A DNA stretch of 64,000 nt from Streptomyces lincolnensis (GCF_021173675.1 NZ_JAIHON010000014.1:186001-250000), one strand, 5' to 3'. Shown: positions 7,024 through 15,665, counted from the stretch's first letter. Made by a program: numbers and translations. The notes: generated by a model not told the origin, from the sequence alone.

Positions 7024-8484
7024 ATGTCGTCGTACTTCACCGACCTGGCCCAGCAGTACATCGACGGTGAGTGGCGCCCGGGCACCGGCTCCTGGGACAT
7101 CATCGACTTCAACCCGTACGACAACGAGAAGCTGGCGTCGATCACGATAGCCACGGTCGACGAGGTCGACGAGGCGTACCGGGCCGCCGCCCGTGCCCAG
7201 AAGGCGTGGGGCGCGACCAACCCGTACGCCCGCCGGGGGGTGTTCGAGAAGGCACTCCGGCTCGTCGAGGAGCGCGAGCAGGAGATCTCCGAGGTGATCA
7301 TCGCCGAGCTCGGCGGCACCCGGCTGAAGGCCGCCTTCGAACTCCACCTCGTCAAGGAGTTCCTGCGCGAGTCGATCCACCTGGCGCTGCGCCCCGAGGG
7401 CCGGATCCTCCCGTCGCCGACCGACGGCAAGGAGAACCGCCTCTACCGGGTGCCGGTCGGGGTCGTGGGCGTGATCAGCCCCTTCAACTTCCCCTTCCTG
7501 CTCTCCATCAAGTCGGTCGCCCCGGCGCTCGCCCTCGGCAACGCCGTCGTCCTCAAGCCGCACCAGAACACCCCGATCGTCGGCGGCTCCCTGGTCGCCA
7601 AGATCTTCGAGGACGCCGGGCTGCCCGCCGGTCTGCTGAACGTCGTCATCACCGACATCGCGGAGATCGGCGACGCCTTCATCGAGCACCCGGTCCCCAA
7701 GGTCATCTCCTTCACCGGCTCCGACAAGGTCGGCCGCCACGTCGCCACCGTCTGCGCCGCGAACTTCAAGCGCTCGGTCCTCGAACTGGGCGGCAACAGC
7801 GCCCTGGTGGTCCTCGACGACGCCGACGTCGACTACGCGGTCGACGCGGCGGTCTTCAGCCGCTACGTCCACCAGGGCCAGGTCTGCATGGCCGCCAACC
7901 GGATCCTGGTGGACCGCTCGGTCGCGGAGGAGTTCACCGAGAAGTTCGTCGCCAAGGTGAAGACCCTCAAGACGGGCGACCCGCGCGACCCCGAGACCGT
8001 CATCGGCCCGGTCATCAACTCCTCGCAGGCGGACGCGCTGTCGGGCGTCGTCGAGCAGGCCATCGCCGAGGGCGCCACGGCCCTCGTGCACGGCACCACC
8101 ACCGACAACCTGGTCGAGCCGTCGGTCCTCACCGGCGTCCCCGCCGACTCCGCCCTGCTGCGGCAGGAGGTCTTCGGCCCGGTCGCCTTCCTCATCCCCT
8201 TCGACGGCGAGGAGGAGGCCGTCCGCCTCGTCAACGACACGCCGTACGGTCTGAGCGGCGCCGTCCACACCGGTGACATCGAGCGCGGTGTCGCCTTCGC
8301 CAAGCAGATCGACACCGGGATGTTCCACGTCAACGACGGCACCGTCCACGACGAGCCCCTCGTCCCCTTCGGCGGCGAGAAGCACTCCGGCGTCGGCCGC
8401 CTGAACGGCGACACGACCGCGGACTCCTTCACCACGCTGAAGTGGATCTCGGTACAGCACGGGCGGAGCGGGTTCCCGTTCTGA
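7024..8484 (+). CDS. Aldehyde dehydrogenase (benzaldehyde/vanillin type)
   Basis: A 486-residue NAD(P)-dependent aldehyde dehydrogenase. Seen: the cofactor-loop FNFPFLLS segment, catalytic Glu254 in LELGGNS, catalytic Cys288 in GQVCMAANR, and the late EVFGPVAF motif. Sequence style is closest to the benzaldehyde/vanillin dehydrogenase branch, which oxidises aromatic aldehydes to acids; the exact substrate is not certain. It is monocistronic, with a 112-bp upstream gap and a strong hairpin just after its stop. Confidence 0.9.
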   Translation: MSSYFTDLAQQYIDGEWRPGTGSWDIIDFNPYDNEKLASITIATVDEVDEAYRAAARAQKAWGATNPYARRGVFEKALRLVEEREQEISEVIIAELGGTRLKAAFELHLVKEFLRESIHLALRPEGRILPSPTDGKENRLYRVPVGVVGVISPFNFPFLLSIKSVAPALALGNAVVLKPHQNTPIVGGSLVAKIFEDAGLPAGLLNVVITDIAEIGDAFIEHPVPKVISFTGSDKVGRHVATVCAANFKRSVLELGGNSALVVLDDADVDYAVDAAVFSRYVHQGQVCMAANRILVDRSVAEEFTEKFVAKVKTLKTGDPRDPETVIGPVINSSQADALSGVVEQAIAEGATALVHGTTTDNLVEPSVLTGVPADSALLRQEVFGPVAFLIPFDGEEEAVRLVNDTPYGLSGAVHTGDIERGVAFAKQIDTGMFHVNDGTVHDEPLVPFGGEKHSGVGRLNGDTTADSFTTLKWISVQHGRSGFPF

Positions 8485-8495
8485 CGGCACGCCTT

Positions 8496-8532
8496 CGGAC
8501 CCTTGCGGACAGAACCTGACCGCAAGGGTCCG
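8496..8532 (+). terminator. Hairpin terminator after aldehyde dehydrogenase
   Basis: CGGACCCTTGCGG (8496-8508) and CCGCAAGGGTCCG (8520-8532) form a perfect 13-bp stem with an 11-nt loop, beginning 12 nt after the stop codon. Confidence 0.85.
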
Positions 8533-8580
8533 TAACGTCATGGGTGTCAGGGAAACGGACCCCATGAAAGGCGGCCGGTC

Positions 8581-9129
8581 ATGGTCACTCACGTGCGAGC
8601 CGAGGCGTACGGCGACGAGCGCGGCGCACTGCTCTCCTTCCTGGCCGAGCAGCGCGGCGGCATCCGCCGGTCGGTGCTCGGTCTCACGGACGAGCAGGCC
8701 TCGTCCCGGCCCAGCGCGAGTGAGCTGTCCCTGGCCGGACTGCTCAAGCACGTCGCCGAGGTCGAACAGGGCTGGGTGGCCCGGGCCAAGGGTGAGCCGC
8801 CCGCGGTGAAGCGGGACGAGTCGAACTGGCACGAGTGCTTCACCCTGGTCGACGGCGAGAGTGTCGAGCAGCAGCTCGCGTACTGGGAGAAGGTGGCCGC
8901 CGAGACGGAGGCGTTCGTCCGCTCGGCGCCCAGCCTCGACGACACCTTCCCGCTCCCGGACGAGCCCTGGTTCCCGCAGGGCGAGGCGGTCTCCGTGCGC
9001 TGGCTGGTCCTGCACCTGATCCGCGAGACGGCCCGGCACGCCGGCCACGCCGACATCGTCCGCGAGTCCCTGGACGGCGCCACGGCCTTCGAACTGGTGG
9101 CGAAGGAGCAGGGCAGCGACTGGGGGTGA
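8581..9129 (+). CDS. DinB-family (DUF664) protein
   Basis: A 182-residue four-helix-bundle protein of the DinB/YfiT class. The expected metal-binding histidines are visible: one in LLKHVAEVEQGW and two in RWLVLHLIRETARHAGHADI, which is the hallmark ARHxGHxD motif. Members include thiol-dependent transferases, such as mycothiol-dependent enzymes in actinobacteria; the substrate here is unknown. A purine-rich AAAGG lies before the ATG. It ends 25 nt before the PadR gene. Confidence 0.85.
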   Translation: MVTHVRAEAYGDERGALLSFLAEQRGGIRRSVLGLTDEQASSRPSASELSLAGLLKHVAEVEQGWVARAKGEPPAVKRDESNWHECFTLVDGESVEQQLAYWEKVAAETEAFVRSAPSLDDTFPLPDEPWFPQGEAVSVRWLVLHLIRETARHAGHADIVRESLDGATAFELVAKEQGSDWG

Positions 9130-9154
9130 GGCCTCTGGTTCTACGCTGGACCGC

Positions 9155-9793
9155 ATGTCAGCGATCCGTCTCCTCGTGCTCGGCGCGGTGCGTATGCACG
9201 GGCGGGCCCACGGCTACCAGGTGCGGGGCGACCTGGAGTACTGGGGCGCGCACGAGTGGTCCAACGCCAAGCCCGGCTCGATCTACCACGCCCTGAAGCA
9301 GATGGCCAAGCAGGGTCTGCTGCACGCGCACGAGATCGCACCGTCCACGGTCGGCGGGCCGCCGCGCACCGAGTACGAGATCACCGAGCAGGGCATCGAG
9401 GAGTACTACCGGATGCTGCGCGAGGCGCTGGTCACCTATGACCAGCGCGGGGACGTGAAGACGGCGGCCGTCGGTTTCCTCGTAGACCTGCCGCGGGCCG
9501 AGGCGGTGGCCCTGCTCAAGGAGCGCACCCGGCGGATCGTGGAGTGGCGGTCCGGGGTTCTCGAGCACTACGTGCCCGAGGAGGGGCCCGAGCAGCTCGG
9601 GCACATCGGCGAGATCATGAACATGTGGGTCCATACGGCCGACTCCGAGGCCGAGTGGACCCACGGGCTGATCGAGCGCATCGAGGGCGGCGCCTACACC
9701 TTCGCGGACGAGGGCGATCCGTTCGTCGACGTCCGCACCCCGGATCCGAACCCGTACGCGACGGGGGCGCGGCATCCGGAGGACGACTTCTAA
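9155..9793 (+). CDS. PadR-family transcriptional regulator
   Basis: A 212-residue PadR regulator: N-terminal winged helix (LLVLGAVRMHGRAHGYQVRG, SIYHALKQMAKQGLL, then PPRTEYEITEQG) and a C-terminal helical dimerisation region. Its stop codon lies inside the first of two inverted operator-like repeats that flank the promoter of the ABC-exporter operon, so it very probably represses that exporter. A TACGCT -10-like box ends 7 nt before the ATG, suggesting a leaderless mRNA. Confidence 0.9.
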   Translation: MSAIRLLVLGAVRMHGRAHGYQVRGDLEYWGAHEWSNAKPGSIYHALKQMAKQGLLHAHEIAPSTVGGPPRTEYEITEQGIEEYYRMLREALVTYDQRGDVKTAAVGFLVDLPRAEAVALLKERTRRIVEWRSGVLEHYVPEEGPEQLGHIGEIMNMWVHTADSEAEWTHGLIERIEGGAYTFADEGDPFVDVRTPDPNPYATGARHPEDDF

Positions 9794-9861
9794 TCAAGTT
9801 TGACCAATCGCCCGCGCGGGCGTACTCTCCGTCACCGGATGCCGGTAGTCAAACTTGATTA
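9791..9861 (+). promoter_or_regulatory. PadR-type operator pair around ABC-exporter promoter
   Basis: TAATCAAGTTTGAC (9791-9804) and its exact reverse complement GTCAAACTTGATTA (9848-9861) lie 43 bp apart. The first overlaps -35 TTGACC (9800-9805). After a 17-bp spacer comes -10 TACTCT (9823-9828). The second site falls just downstream of the expected transcription start. The layout fits repression by a protein that blocks the -35 and the initially transcribed region, or loops between them. Confidence 0.75.
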
Positions 9862-9890
9862 CCAAGGCTCCGTGATCCGAAGGGAGCCAT

Positions 9891-10841
9891 ATGACCGACG
9901 CGATCGTCGCCGAAGGCCTTCGCAAGCGGTACGGGGACAAGGCCGCCCTGGACGGACTCGACCTCAGGGTGGCGCGCGGCACCGTCCACGGCGTGCTCGG
10001 CCCGAACGGCGCCGGCAAGACGACCCTGGTCCGGATCCTGTCCACCCTGCTGCGGCCCGACGCCGGCCGGGTCGAGGTGGCCGGACACGACGCCGTGGCC
10101 GAGGCCCAGGCGGTCCGCTTCCGCATCGGCCTCCTCGGCCAGCACGCGGCCCTCGACGAGGGGCTCTCGGGCCGGCAGAACCTGGACATGTTCGGCCGCC
10201 TCTACCACCTGGGCGCCCGGCACGCGCGCGTGCGCGCCGACGAGCTCCTGGAGCGCTTCGGCCTCGCCGACACCGGCCGCAAGGCCGTCAAGCTCTACAG
10301 CGGCGGCATGCGGCGCCGGCTGGACCTGGCGGCCTCCCTCATCACCGAACCGGAGGTGCTCTTCCTGGACGAACCGACCACCGGCCTCGACCCGCGCGGC
10401 CGCACGGAGGTGTGGGCCGCCGTCCGCTCCCTCGTCGGCGGCGGTACGACGGTCCTGCTGACCACCCAGTACCTGGAGGAGGCCGACCAGCTCGCCGACC
10501 GCGTCTCCGTGGTCGACCTGGGCCGGATCGTCGCCGACGGCACACCGGACCAGCTGAAGGCGGTGATCGGCGGCGACCGCATCGACGTGGTGCTGCGGGA
10601 CGCCGGTCAGCTGGGCGCGGCGGTGGCCCTGTTGCCGCTGCCCGCGTCGGAGGTGTCCGTCGACACCGACCGCCGGCTGCTCAGCGCCCCGGTCACCGAC
10701 CGGATGGCCGCGCTCTCCGGTGTCGTACGGGCGCTGGAGGAGGCCGGTATCGAGGCGGAGGACGTGGCCCTGCGCCGCCCGACGCTGGACGAGGTGTTCC
10801 TGCACCTCACGGGCGACGACCGAGTGAAGGAGGCCGTGTGA
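9891..10841 (+). CDS. ABC exporter ATP-binding protein (DrrA-like)
   Basis: A 316-residue ATPase of the daunorubicin-resistance type. Walker A GPNGAGKTT (about 41-49), signature YSGGMRRRLDLA, Walker B VLFLDEPTTGLD and the H-loop region LLTTQYLEEADQLAD are all present. The C-terminal extension is the DrrA-like domain (LRRPTLDEVFLHLTG). GGGAG precedes the ATG. It pairs with the membrane protein that follows (GTGA overlap) to make an exporter for a hydrophobic drug or lipid. Regulation by the upstream PadR protein is inferred from the operator pair. Confidence 0.93.
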   Translation: MTDAIVAEGLRKRYGDKAALDGLDLRVARGTVHGVLGPNGAGKTTLVRILSTLLRPDAGRVEVAGHDAVAEAQAVRFRIGLLGQHAALDEGLSGRQNLDMFGRLYHLGARHARVRADELLERFGLADTGRKAVKLYSGGMRRRLDLAASLITEPEVLFLDEPTTGLDPRGRTEVWAAVRSLVGGGTTVLLTTQYLEEADQLADRVSVVDLGRIVADGTPDQLKAVIGGDRIDVVLRDAGQLGAAVALLPLPASEVSVDTDRRLLSAPVTDRMAALSGVVRALEEAGIEAEDVALRRPTLDEVFLHLTGDDRVKEAV

Positions 10842-11599
10842 GCACGTATGTGCTGACCGATTCCTGGACCATGACCCGCCGCGAACTCGCCCACTGGGCA
10901 CGGCAGCCCGTGCAGGTCGTGGTCCAGCTCGCCTTCCCCGTCATGCTCCTGCTGATGTTCGGCTACCTCGTCGGCGGCGGCCGGGGCGTCGAGGGGGACT
11001 ACGTCGACTACCTGGTCCCCGGGATGCTCGCGCTGACCATGGCGTTCGGCCTCGAAGGGACCATGCTGGCCGTCACGCAGGACCTCAACAAGGGGGTCAT
11101 CGACCGCTTCCGCTCGATGCCGATGGCCAACGGCGCGGTCCTGGTGGGCCGTTCGGTCGCCGACATGCTGGAGTCGGCGGTCAGCCTGCTGGTGATGACC
11201 GGGGTGGCCCTCGCGCTCGGCTGGCGGGCCCACGGCGGGGCCGGGGGGTTCCTCGGCGCCCTGGGGCTTCTGCTGCTGTTCCGTTTCGCCATGCTGTGGA
11301 TCGGCATCCACCTGGCGATGGTGGCCGGGAAACCCGAGGTGGTGCAGGCCGTGCAGATCCTGGTCTGGCCGGTCGGGTTCCTCTCCAACGCCTTCGCGAC
11401 CCCCCACTCCATGCCCGGCTGGCTGGGCACGGTGATCGAGTGGAACCCCATGTCCCACACGGCCACCGCCGTGCGGGACCTGTTCGGCGGGCAGGGCGGC
11501 GAGCCGGGGCACGTCTGGCCGGCGGTGCTGTGGCCGCTGGCGCTGCTGGCGGTGTTCCTTCCGCTGGCGGTGCGCAGGTTCGGGGCGTTGAACAAGTAG
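10838..11599 (+). CDS. ABC-2 type exporter permease
   Basis: A 253-residue membrane protein of the ABC-2/DrrB family with about six hydrophobic segments and the family-typical GVIDRFRSMPM stretch between helices. The GTG at 10838 overlaps the ATPase stop (GTGA), giving translational coupling. It forms the membrane channel of the exporter. A longer in-frame reading upstream would overlap the ATPase gene and is rejected. Confidence 0.9.
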   Translation: MSTYVLTDSWTMTRRELAHWARQPVQVVVQLAFPVMLLLMFGYLVGGGRGVEGDYVDYLVPGMLALTMAFGLEGTMLAVTQDLNKGVIDRFRSMPMANGAVLVGRSVADMLESAVSLLVMTGVALALGWRAHGGAGGFLGALGLLLLFRFAMLWIGIHLAMVAGKPEVVQAVQILVWPVGFLSNAFATPHSMPGWLGTVIEWNPMSHTATAVRDLFGGQGGEPGHVWPAVLWPLALLAVFLPLAVRRFGALNK

Positions 11600-11808
11600 G
11601 GCCGGACGTCGTAGTACGGCTGAGGGCTCGGCCGGGCACGTGGTCGGCCGGGGATGTGGTCGGCCGGTCGCGAAGTCGTCCGGCTGGAACGGGAACCCCG
11701 GCGCGGTGAGCGGTGTACCAGAGATGACAGTGCATCGCGCAGGACGCGTCGGGGGAGGGTTCCATGAGCGGGGTCGGGAGGATCAGGGGCTGGGTGGCGG
11801 CGGCCGTC

Positions 11809-13221
11809 TCAGTGGTGGAAGCCGGTGGCCGCCTCCTTGTCCCGGGTCAGGGGGTGCGGCTGGCGGCGCAGCTCGGGCAGCAGGCGGCCCAGGTCCTCCA
11901 CGAACAGCTCGGCGAGGTCGGCGGAGAACCCGTTGCGGCACACCACCCGCAGGACGGACAGGTCCTCCCGGTTCGGCGGGAAGGTGTACGCGGGCACCAG
12001 CCAGCCCCGCTCGCGCAGCCGCCGGGACACGTCGAAGACGTCGTACGCCTCCACACCGGGCGCGGTCGTGAAGGCCAGGACCGGCAGCTCCTCGCCCCGG
12101 GTCAGCAGCCGGAAGTCGCCGAGCGCCTCCACCCGCCCGGCGAGCCCCCGGGCCACGTCCCGCGTGGACTGCTGCACGGCCCGGTAGCCCTCGCGCCCCA
12201 GCCTGAGGAACGTGTAGTACTGCGCCACGACCTGGGCGCCCGGCCGGGAGAAGTTCAGCGCGAAGGTCGGCATGTCCCCGCCCAGGTAGTTGACGCGGAA
12301 GACGAGCTCCTCGGGCAGGGCCTCCTGATCACGCCACAGCGCCCAGCCGACGCCCGGGTAGACCAGGCCGTACTTGTGCCCGGAGGTGTTGATCGAGGCC
12401 ACCCGCGGCAGCCGGAAGTCCCACACCAGGTCCTCGTCGAGGAACGGCGCGATCATCGCGCCGGACGCCCCGTCGACATGCACCGGGATGTCGAGGCCGG
12501 TCCGTTCCTGCAAGGCGTCCAGGGCGGCGCACAGCTCGGCGATCGGCTCGTAGGACCCGTCGAAGGTGGAGCCGAGGATGCCCACCACCCCGATGGTGTT
12601 CTCGTCGCACAGCTCGGCGGCGGCCTGCGGGTCGAGGTGGAAGCGGTCACCCTCCATGGGGACCTGACGGGCCTCCACCTCCCAGAAGGTGCAGAACTTC
12701 TCCCAGCAGACCTGGACGTTGACACCCATGACCAGATTCGGGCGGACGTCCCTGGACGGATACCGGTCGGCGTTGCGCCGCGCCCAGCGCCGCTTCAGCG
12801 CCATCCCGGCGAGCATGCAGGCCTCGCTGGACCCGGTCGTGGAACAGCCCACGGCCGCCGAGGGATCGGGCGCGTGCCACAGGTCGGCGAGCATCGCCAC
12901 GCAGCGCCGCTCCAGCTCGGCGGTGCGCGGGTACTCGTCCTTGTCGATCATGTTCTTGTCCCGGCACTCATCCATCAGGACGCCGGCCTGGGGCTCCATC
13001 CAGGTGGTGACGAAGGTGGCGAGGTTCAGCCGGGAGTTGCCGTCCAGCATCAGTTCGTCGTGCACGAGCTGATACGCGGTCGAGGGCGGCAGCGGGACGG
13101 CGGGGAGCCGGTGCTTGGGCGGGGCCTCGGCCATTCCTCCGACCGGGTCGGCCTCGCCGTAGAAGGGATTGACGGACAACGGGCGCTCGTCGGGCTTCTC
13201 CGGCCCTTGGTGCAGCGGCAT
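11809..13221 (-). CDS. gad: Glutamate decarboxylase
   Basis: A 470-residue PLP enzyme that converts glutamate to GABA and CO2, consuming a proton. Family features: NLATFVTTWMEPQA near the N terminus, VGCSTTGSSEACMLAG, VHVDGASG, and the PLP-binding lysine (K283) in TSGHKYG. The ATG at 13221 has an AGGAGG-type site about 8 nt upstream. No antiporter gene adjoins it, so an acid-resistance role is not indicated by context. It is divergent from the tipA-like gene, with 190 bp between them. Confidence 0.93.
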   Translation of the reverse strand: MPLHQGPEKPDERPLSVNPFYGEADPVGGMAEAPPKHRLPAVPLPPSTAYQLVHDELMLDGNSRLNLATFVTTWMEPQAGVLMDECRDKNMIDKDEYPRTAELERRCVAMLADLWHAPDPSAAVGCSTTGSSEACMLAGMALKRRWARRNADRYPSRDVRPNLVMGVNVQVCWEKFCTFWEVEARQVPMEGDRFHLDPQAAAELCDENTIGVVGILGSTFDGSYEPIAELCAALDALQERTGLDIPVHVDGASGAMIAPFLDEDLVWDFRLPRVASINTSGHKYGLVYPGVGWALWRDQEALPEELVFRVNYLGGDMPTFALNFSRPGAQVVAQYYTFLRLGREGYRAVQQSTRDVARGLAGRVEALGDFRLLTRGEELPVLAFTTAPGVEAYDVFDVSRRLRERGWLVPAYTFPPNREDLSVLRVVCRNGFSADLAELFVEDLGRLLPELRRQPHPLTRDKEAATGFHH

Positions 13222-13353
13222 GTGCGTGCCTCCTGAAGGGATCGACGTCGCTCGACGGCCCGGGGTTCCGTCCTGCCGCGCGGTGTCCTGGGCGACGGGC
13301 TCACGATAAGCGGGCACAAGGAGCCCCACATCCGCAGGGACCGGGCAGCGGGC

Positions 13354-13384
13354 TTGCACCTCACGCGGCGTGAGGATCCACCGT
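13354..13384 (+). promoter_or_regulatory. ptipA-type promoter with MerR operator
   Basis: -35 TTGCAC (13354-13359) and -10 CACCGT (13379-13384) are 19 bp apart, the long spacing typical of MerR-activated promoters. The spacer carries a palindrome, CCTCACGC, one G, then GCGTGAGG (13359-13375). This matches the well-known thiostrepton-inducible tipA promoter in layout and nearly in sequence. Confidence 0.88.
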
Positions 13385-13413
13385 GGAGTGCGTACCGAGA
13401 AGGGAGCGGAGAA

Positions 13414-14175
13414 GTGAGTTATCCCGTGGGACAGGTCGCCGGTTTCGCCGGAGTGACGGTGCGCACACTGCACCACTACGACGACATCGGCCTGCTCGTC
13501 CCGAGCGAGCGCAACCACGCGGGACACCGGCGTTACAGCGACGCCGACCTCGACCGGTTGCAGCAGATCCTGTTCTACCGGGAGCTCGGCTTCCCGCTCG
13601 ACGAGGTCGCCGCCCTGCTCGACGATCCGGCCGCGGACCCGCGCGCGCACCTGCGCCGCCAGCACGAACTGCTGACCGCCCGGATCGAGAAGCTGCGGCA
13701 GATGGCGGAGGCCGTGGAGCACGCCATGGAGGCACGCAGGATGGGGATCAATCTCACGCCGGAGGAGCGGTTCGAGGTCTTCGGCGACAAGGATCCGGAG
13801 CAGTACGCCGAGGAGGCGGAGCGACGCTGGGGCGGCACGGAGGCGTACGCCGAGTCACAGCGCCGCGCGGCCCGCTACACCAAGGAGGACTGGAAGCGCC
13901 TTCAGGCCGAGGCGAACGACTGGGCCGAGCGTTACTCGGCCCTGATGGCCGAGGGCGAATCGCCGGACGGCGAGCGGGCCATGGAGCTGGCCGAGGAGCA
14001 CCGGCAGCACATCGGCACCTGGTACTACGAATGCCCGTACGAGATGCACCGGTGCCTGGCCGAGATGTATGTGTCCGACGAGCGCTTCAAGGCGTTCTAC
14101 GACTCCATGCGCCCGGGGCTCGCCGAGCACCTCAAGGACGCGATCCTGGCGAACGCCGCCCGCCGCGCCGCGTGA
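13414..14175 (+). CDS. tipA: TipA-type MerR regulator, thiopeptide-sensing
   Basis: A 253-residue protein, the same length as TipAL. The N-terminal MerR helix-turn-helix (SYPVGQVAGFAGVTVRTLHH, residues 2-21 on) and a coiled coil precede the TipAS drug-binding domain (from residue 110). The segment ECPYEMHRCLAEMY keeps the two Cys seven residues apart; in TipA the second (Cys214) bonds thiostrepton-class thiopeptides. Start GTG at 13414 follows GGAGCGGAGAA. An internal ATG at 13741 can yield the short form. Autoregulated through the palindromic promoter upstream. Confidence 0.93.
   Translation: MSYPVGQVAGFAGVTVRTLHHYDDIGLLVPSERNHAGHRRYSDADLDRLQQILFYRELGFPLDEVAALLDDPAADPRAHLRRQHELLTARIEKLRQMAEAVEHAMEARRMGINLTPEERFEVFGDKDPEQYAEEAERRWGGTEAYAESQRRAARYTKEDWKRLQAEANDWAERYSALMAEGESPDGERAMELAEEHRQHIGTWYYECPYEMHRCLAEMYVSDERFKAFYDSMRPGLAEHLKDAILANAARRAA
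13728..13743 (+). promoter_or_regulatory. Internal ribosome site and start for TipAS
   Basis: GGAGG (13728-13732), 8 nt spacer, ATG (13741-13743) at codon 110 of tipA. In S. lividans an internal in-frame start gives TipAS, a 144-residue drug-binding protein without the DNA-binding domain. The same codon position and a perfect ribosome site are kept here. Confidence 0.8.
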
Positions 14176-14178
14176 CAC

Positions 14179-14211
14179 CCGGCCCGGGAGGACGGCCTCC
14201 TCCCGGGCCGG
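14179..14211. terminator. Strong hairpin terminator after tipA
   Basis: CCGGCCCGGGAGGA (14179-14192), 5-nt loop, TCCTCCCGGGCCGG (14198-14211): a perfect 14-bp stem starting 4 nt after the tipA stop. The TCCCGGGCC arm recurs twice more before the convergent gene, so overlapping alternative stems are possible. Confidence 0.85.
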
Positions 14212-14257
14212 GACCACTCTCACTCCCGGGCCGGTACCCCCTCCTCCCGGGCCTGGA

Positions 14258-14629
14258 TCACTTCTCTTCCCGGACCAGGACCACCGCCGTGCCGTAGGCG
14301 CACACCTCCGTCCCCACGTCCGCAGCCTCCGTGACGTCGAAGCGGAACATCAGCACGGCGTTCGCGCCCCGCGCGCGGGCCTGCTCCACCAGCCGTTCCA
14401 TGGCCTGGTTGCGGGTCTGCACGAGCGTCTTGGTGAGCCCCTTGAGCTCACCGCCGATCATCGACTTCAGGCCGGCCCCGATCTGACTGCCGAGATGCCG
14501 GGACCGCACGGTCAACCCGAAGACCTCCCCCAGCACCTCCTGGACCCGATGGCCGGGCACGTCGTTCGTCGTCACCACGAGCACGTCGGGCCGGGGCCCC
14601 TGACCACCGCCGTATTCTTCGATACCCAT
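14258..14629 (-). CDS. YbjQ/UPF0145 family protein
   Basis: A 123-residue protein of the heavy-metal-binding-domain/YbjQ family: VLVVTTNDVPGHRVQEVLGE near the start, then RNQAMERLVEQARARGANAV and a C-terminal strand ending GTAVVL. Family members form pentamers of unknown function. The ATG at 14629 is used; the longer frame upstream lacks the family sequence. It is convergent with tipA and divergent from the DedA gene. Confidence 0.82.
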   Translation of the reverse strand: MGIEEYGGGQGPRPDVLVVTTNDVPGHRVQEVLGEVFGLTVRSRHLGSQIGAGLKSMIGGELKGLTKTLVQTRNQAMERLVEQARARGANAVLMFRFDVTEAADVGTEVCAYGTAVVLVREEK

Positions 14630-14762
14630 GGCCCACAGCTTTGTCCCAGCGCGTCCACAGTGCATCCTGTGGGCGCCCATGGAACCTGGGTCACCGCGGC
14701 TGCGTTGATAGTTTTGGGCAGCCAGTCCCAGCCCGACCCCCACACGCAGGAGCCACATTCCC

Positions 14763-15665
14763 GTGACCACGCTCGCGCTCGGCCCCGAGTGGCTCAGCCC
14801 CGACTATCTGATCGAGACCTTCAGCCTGCCCGGCATCCTGCTGATCGTCTTCGCCGAGTCGGGTCTCTTCGCGTTCCTGCCCGGAGACTCCCTGCTGTTC
14901 ACGGCGGGTCTCTTTGTGGCCGAGGGGAACTTCATCAGCCAGCCCCTGTGGCTGGTCTGCACGCTGATCGTGCTGGCCGCCGTCATCGGCGACCAAGTCG
15001 GCTACATGATCGGCAAGTTCTTCGGGCCGAAGCTCTTCAGCCGCCCCAACTCCAAGCTCTTCAAACAGGAGAACCTGGAGAAGGCCCACGAGTTCATGGA
15101 GAAGTACGGCCCCAAGGCGATCGTCCTGGCCCGCTTCGTGCCCATCGTGCGCACCTTCGCCCCGATCGTGGCGGGCGCCGGCCGCATGAAGTACCGCACC
15201 TTCCTCACGTACAACGTGATCGGCGGTGTGGCCTGGGGCTGCGGTGTCACCCTCGCCGGCTACTGGCTGGGCCAGATCGAGTTCATCAAGACCAACGTCG
15301 AGGCTATCCTCGTCCTGATCGTCATCGTCTCGGTCGTCCCGATCATCATCGAGTACCTGCGCGAGCGCGGAAAGAAGAAGCGCGCCGCGGCCCCGCCCCC
15401 GGCCCAGCAGTACCCCCAGATGATGGACGACGCCACGACCCAGCTGCGCCGCATCCCGTCCTCCGACGAGCCGCAGCAGCCCTACGGCAACCACGGCAAC
15501 CAGAGCCGGCCGGGCCACCAGCAGAACGGCCACGACCAGCAGTACTACGGCCAGCCCCCGCAGCAACAGCAGCCGTACGCCCAGCAGTACCCGCAGAGCT
15601 ACGGCGGGCAGAACCAGCAGTACCCGAACAACCAGCAGCAGTACCCGAACAACCAGGGCTACTAG
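14763..15665 (+). CDS. DedA-family membrane protein with Q/N/Y-rich tail
   Basis: A 300-residue DedA/SNARE-associated protein. The conserved elements are ESGLFAFLPGDSLLF in the first membrane helix region and FVPIVRTFAPIVAGAGRM, with the key Arg and Pro residues. DedA proteins are half-transporter-like flippases for undecaprenyl phosphate or phospholipids. Start GTG at 14763. Residues 208-300 form an unusual cytoplasmic tail rich in Gln, Tyr, Pro and Asn, with QYPNN repeated near the end; most DedA proteins stop before this. Confidence 0.88.
   Translation: MTTLALGPEWLSPDYLIETFSLPGILLIVFAESGLFAFLPGDSLLFTAGLFVAEGNFISQPLWLVCTLIVLAAVIGDQVGYMIGKFFGPKLFSRPNSKLFKQENLEKAHEFMEKYGPKAIVLARFVPIVRTFAPIVAGAGRMKYRTFLTYNVIGGVAWGCGVTLAGYWLGQIEFIKTNVEAILVLIVIVSVVPIIIEYLRERGKKKRAAAPPPAQQYPQMMDDATTQLRRIPSSDEPQQPYGNHGNQSRPGHQQNGHDQQYYGQPPQQQQPYAQQYPQSYGGQNQQYPNNQQQYPNNQGY

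Noticed and set aside
9791..9861. Terminal inverted repeats of a mobile element
   Set aside because: Only 43 bp lie between the arms and they hold a promoter; no transposase; better explained as an operator pair.
9800..11599. 600-residue open frame across the ABC ATPase and permease genes
   Set aside because: Only the part after 10838 has permease sequence; the rest is an out-of-frame shadow of the ATPase gene.
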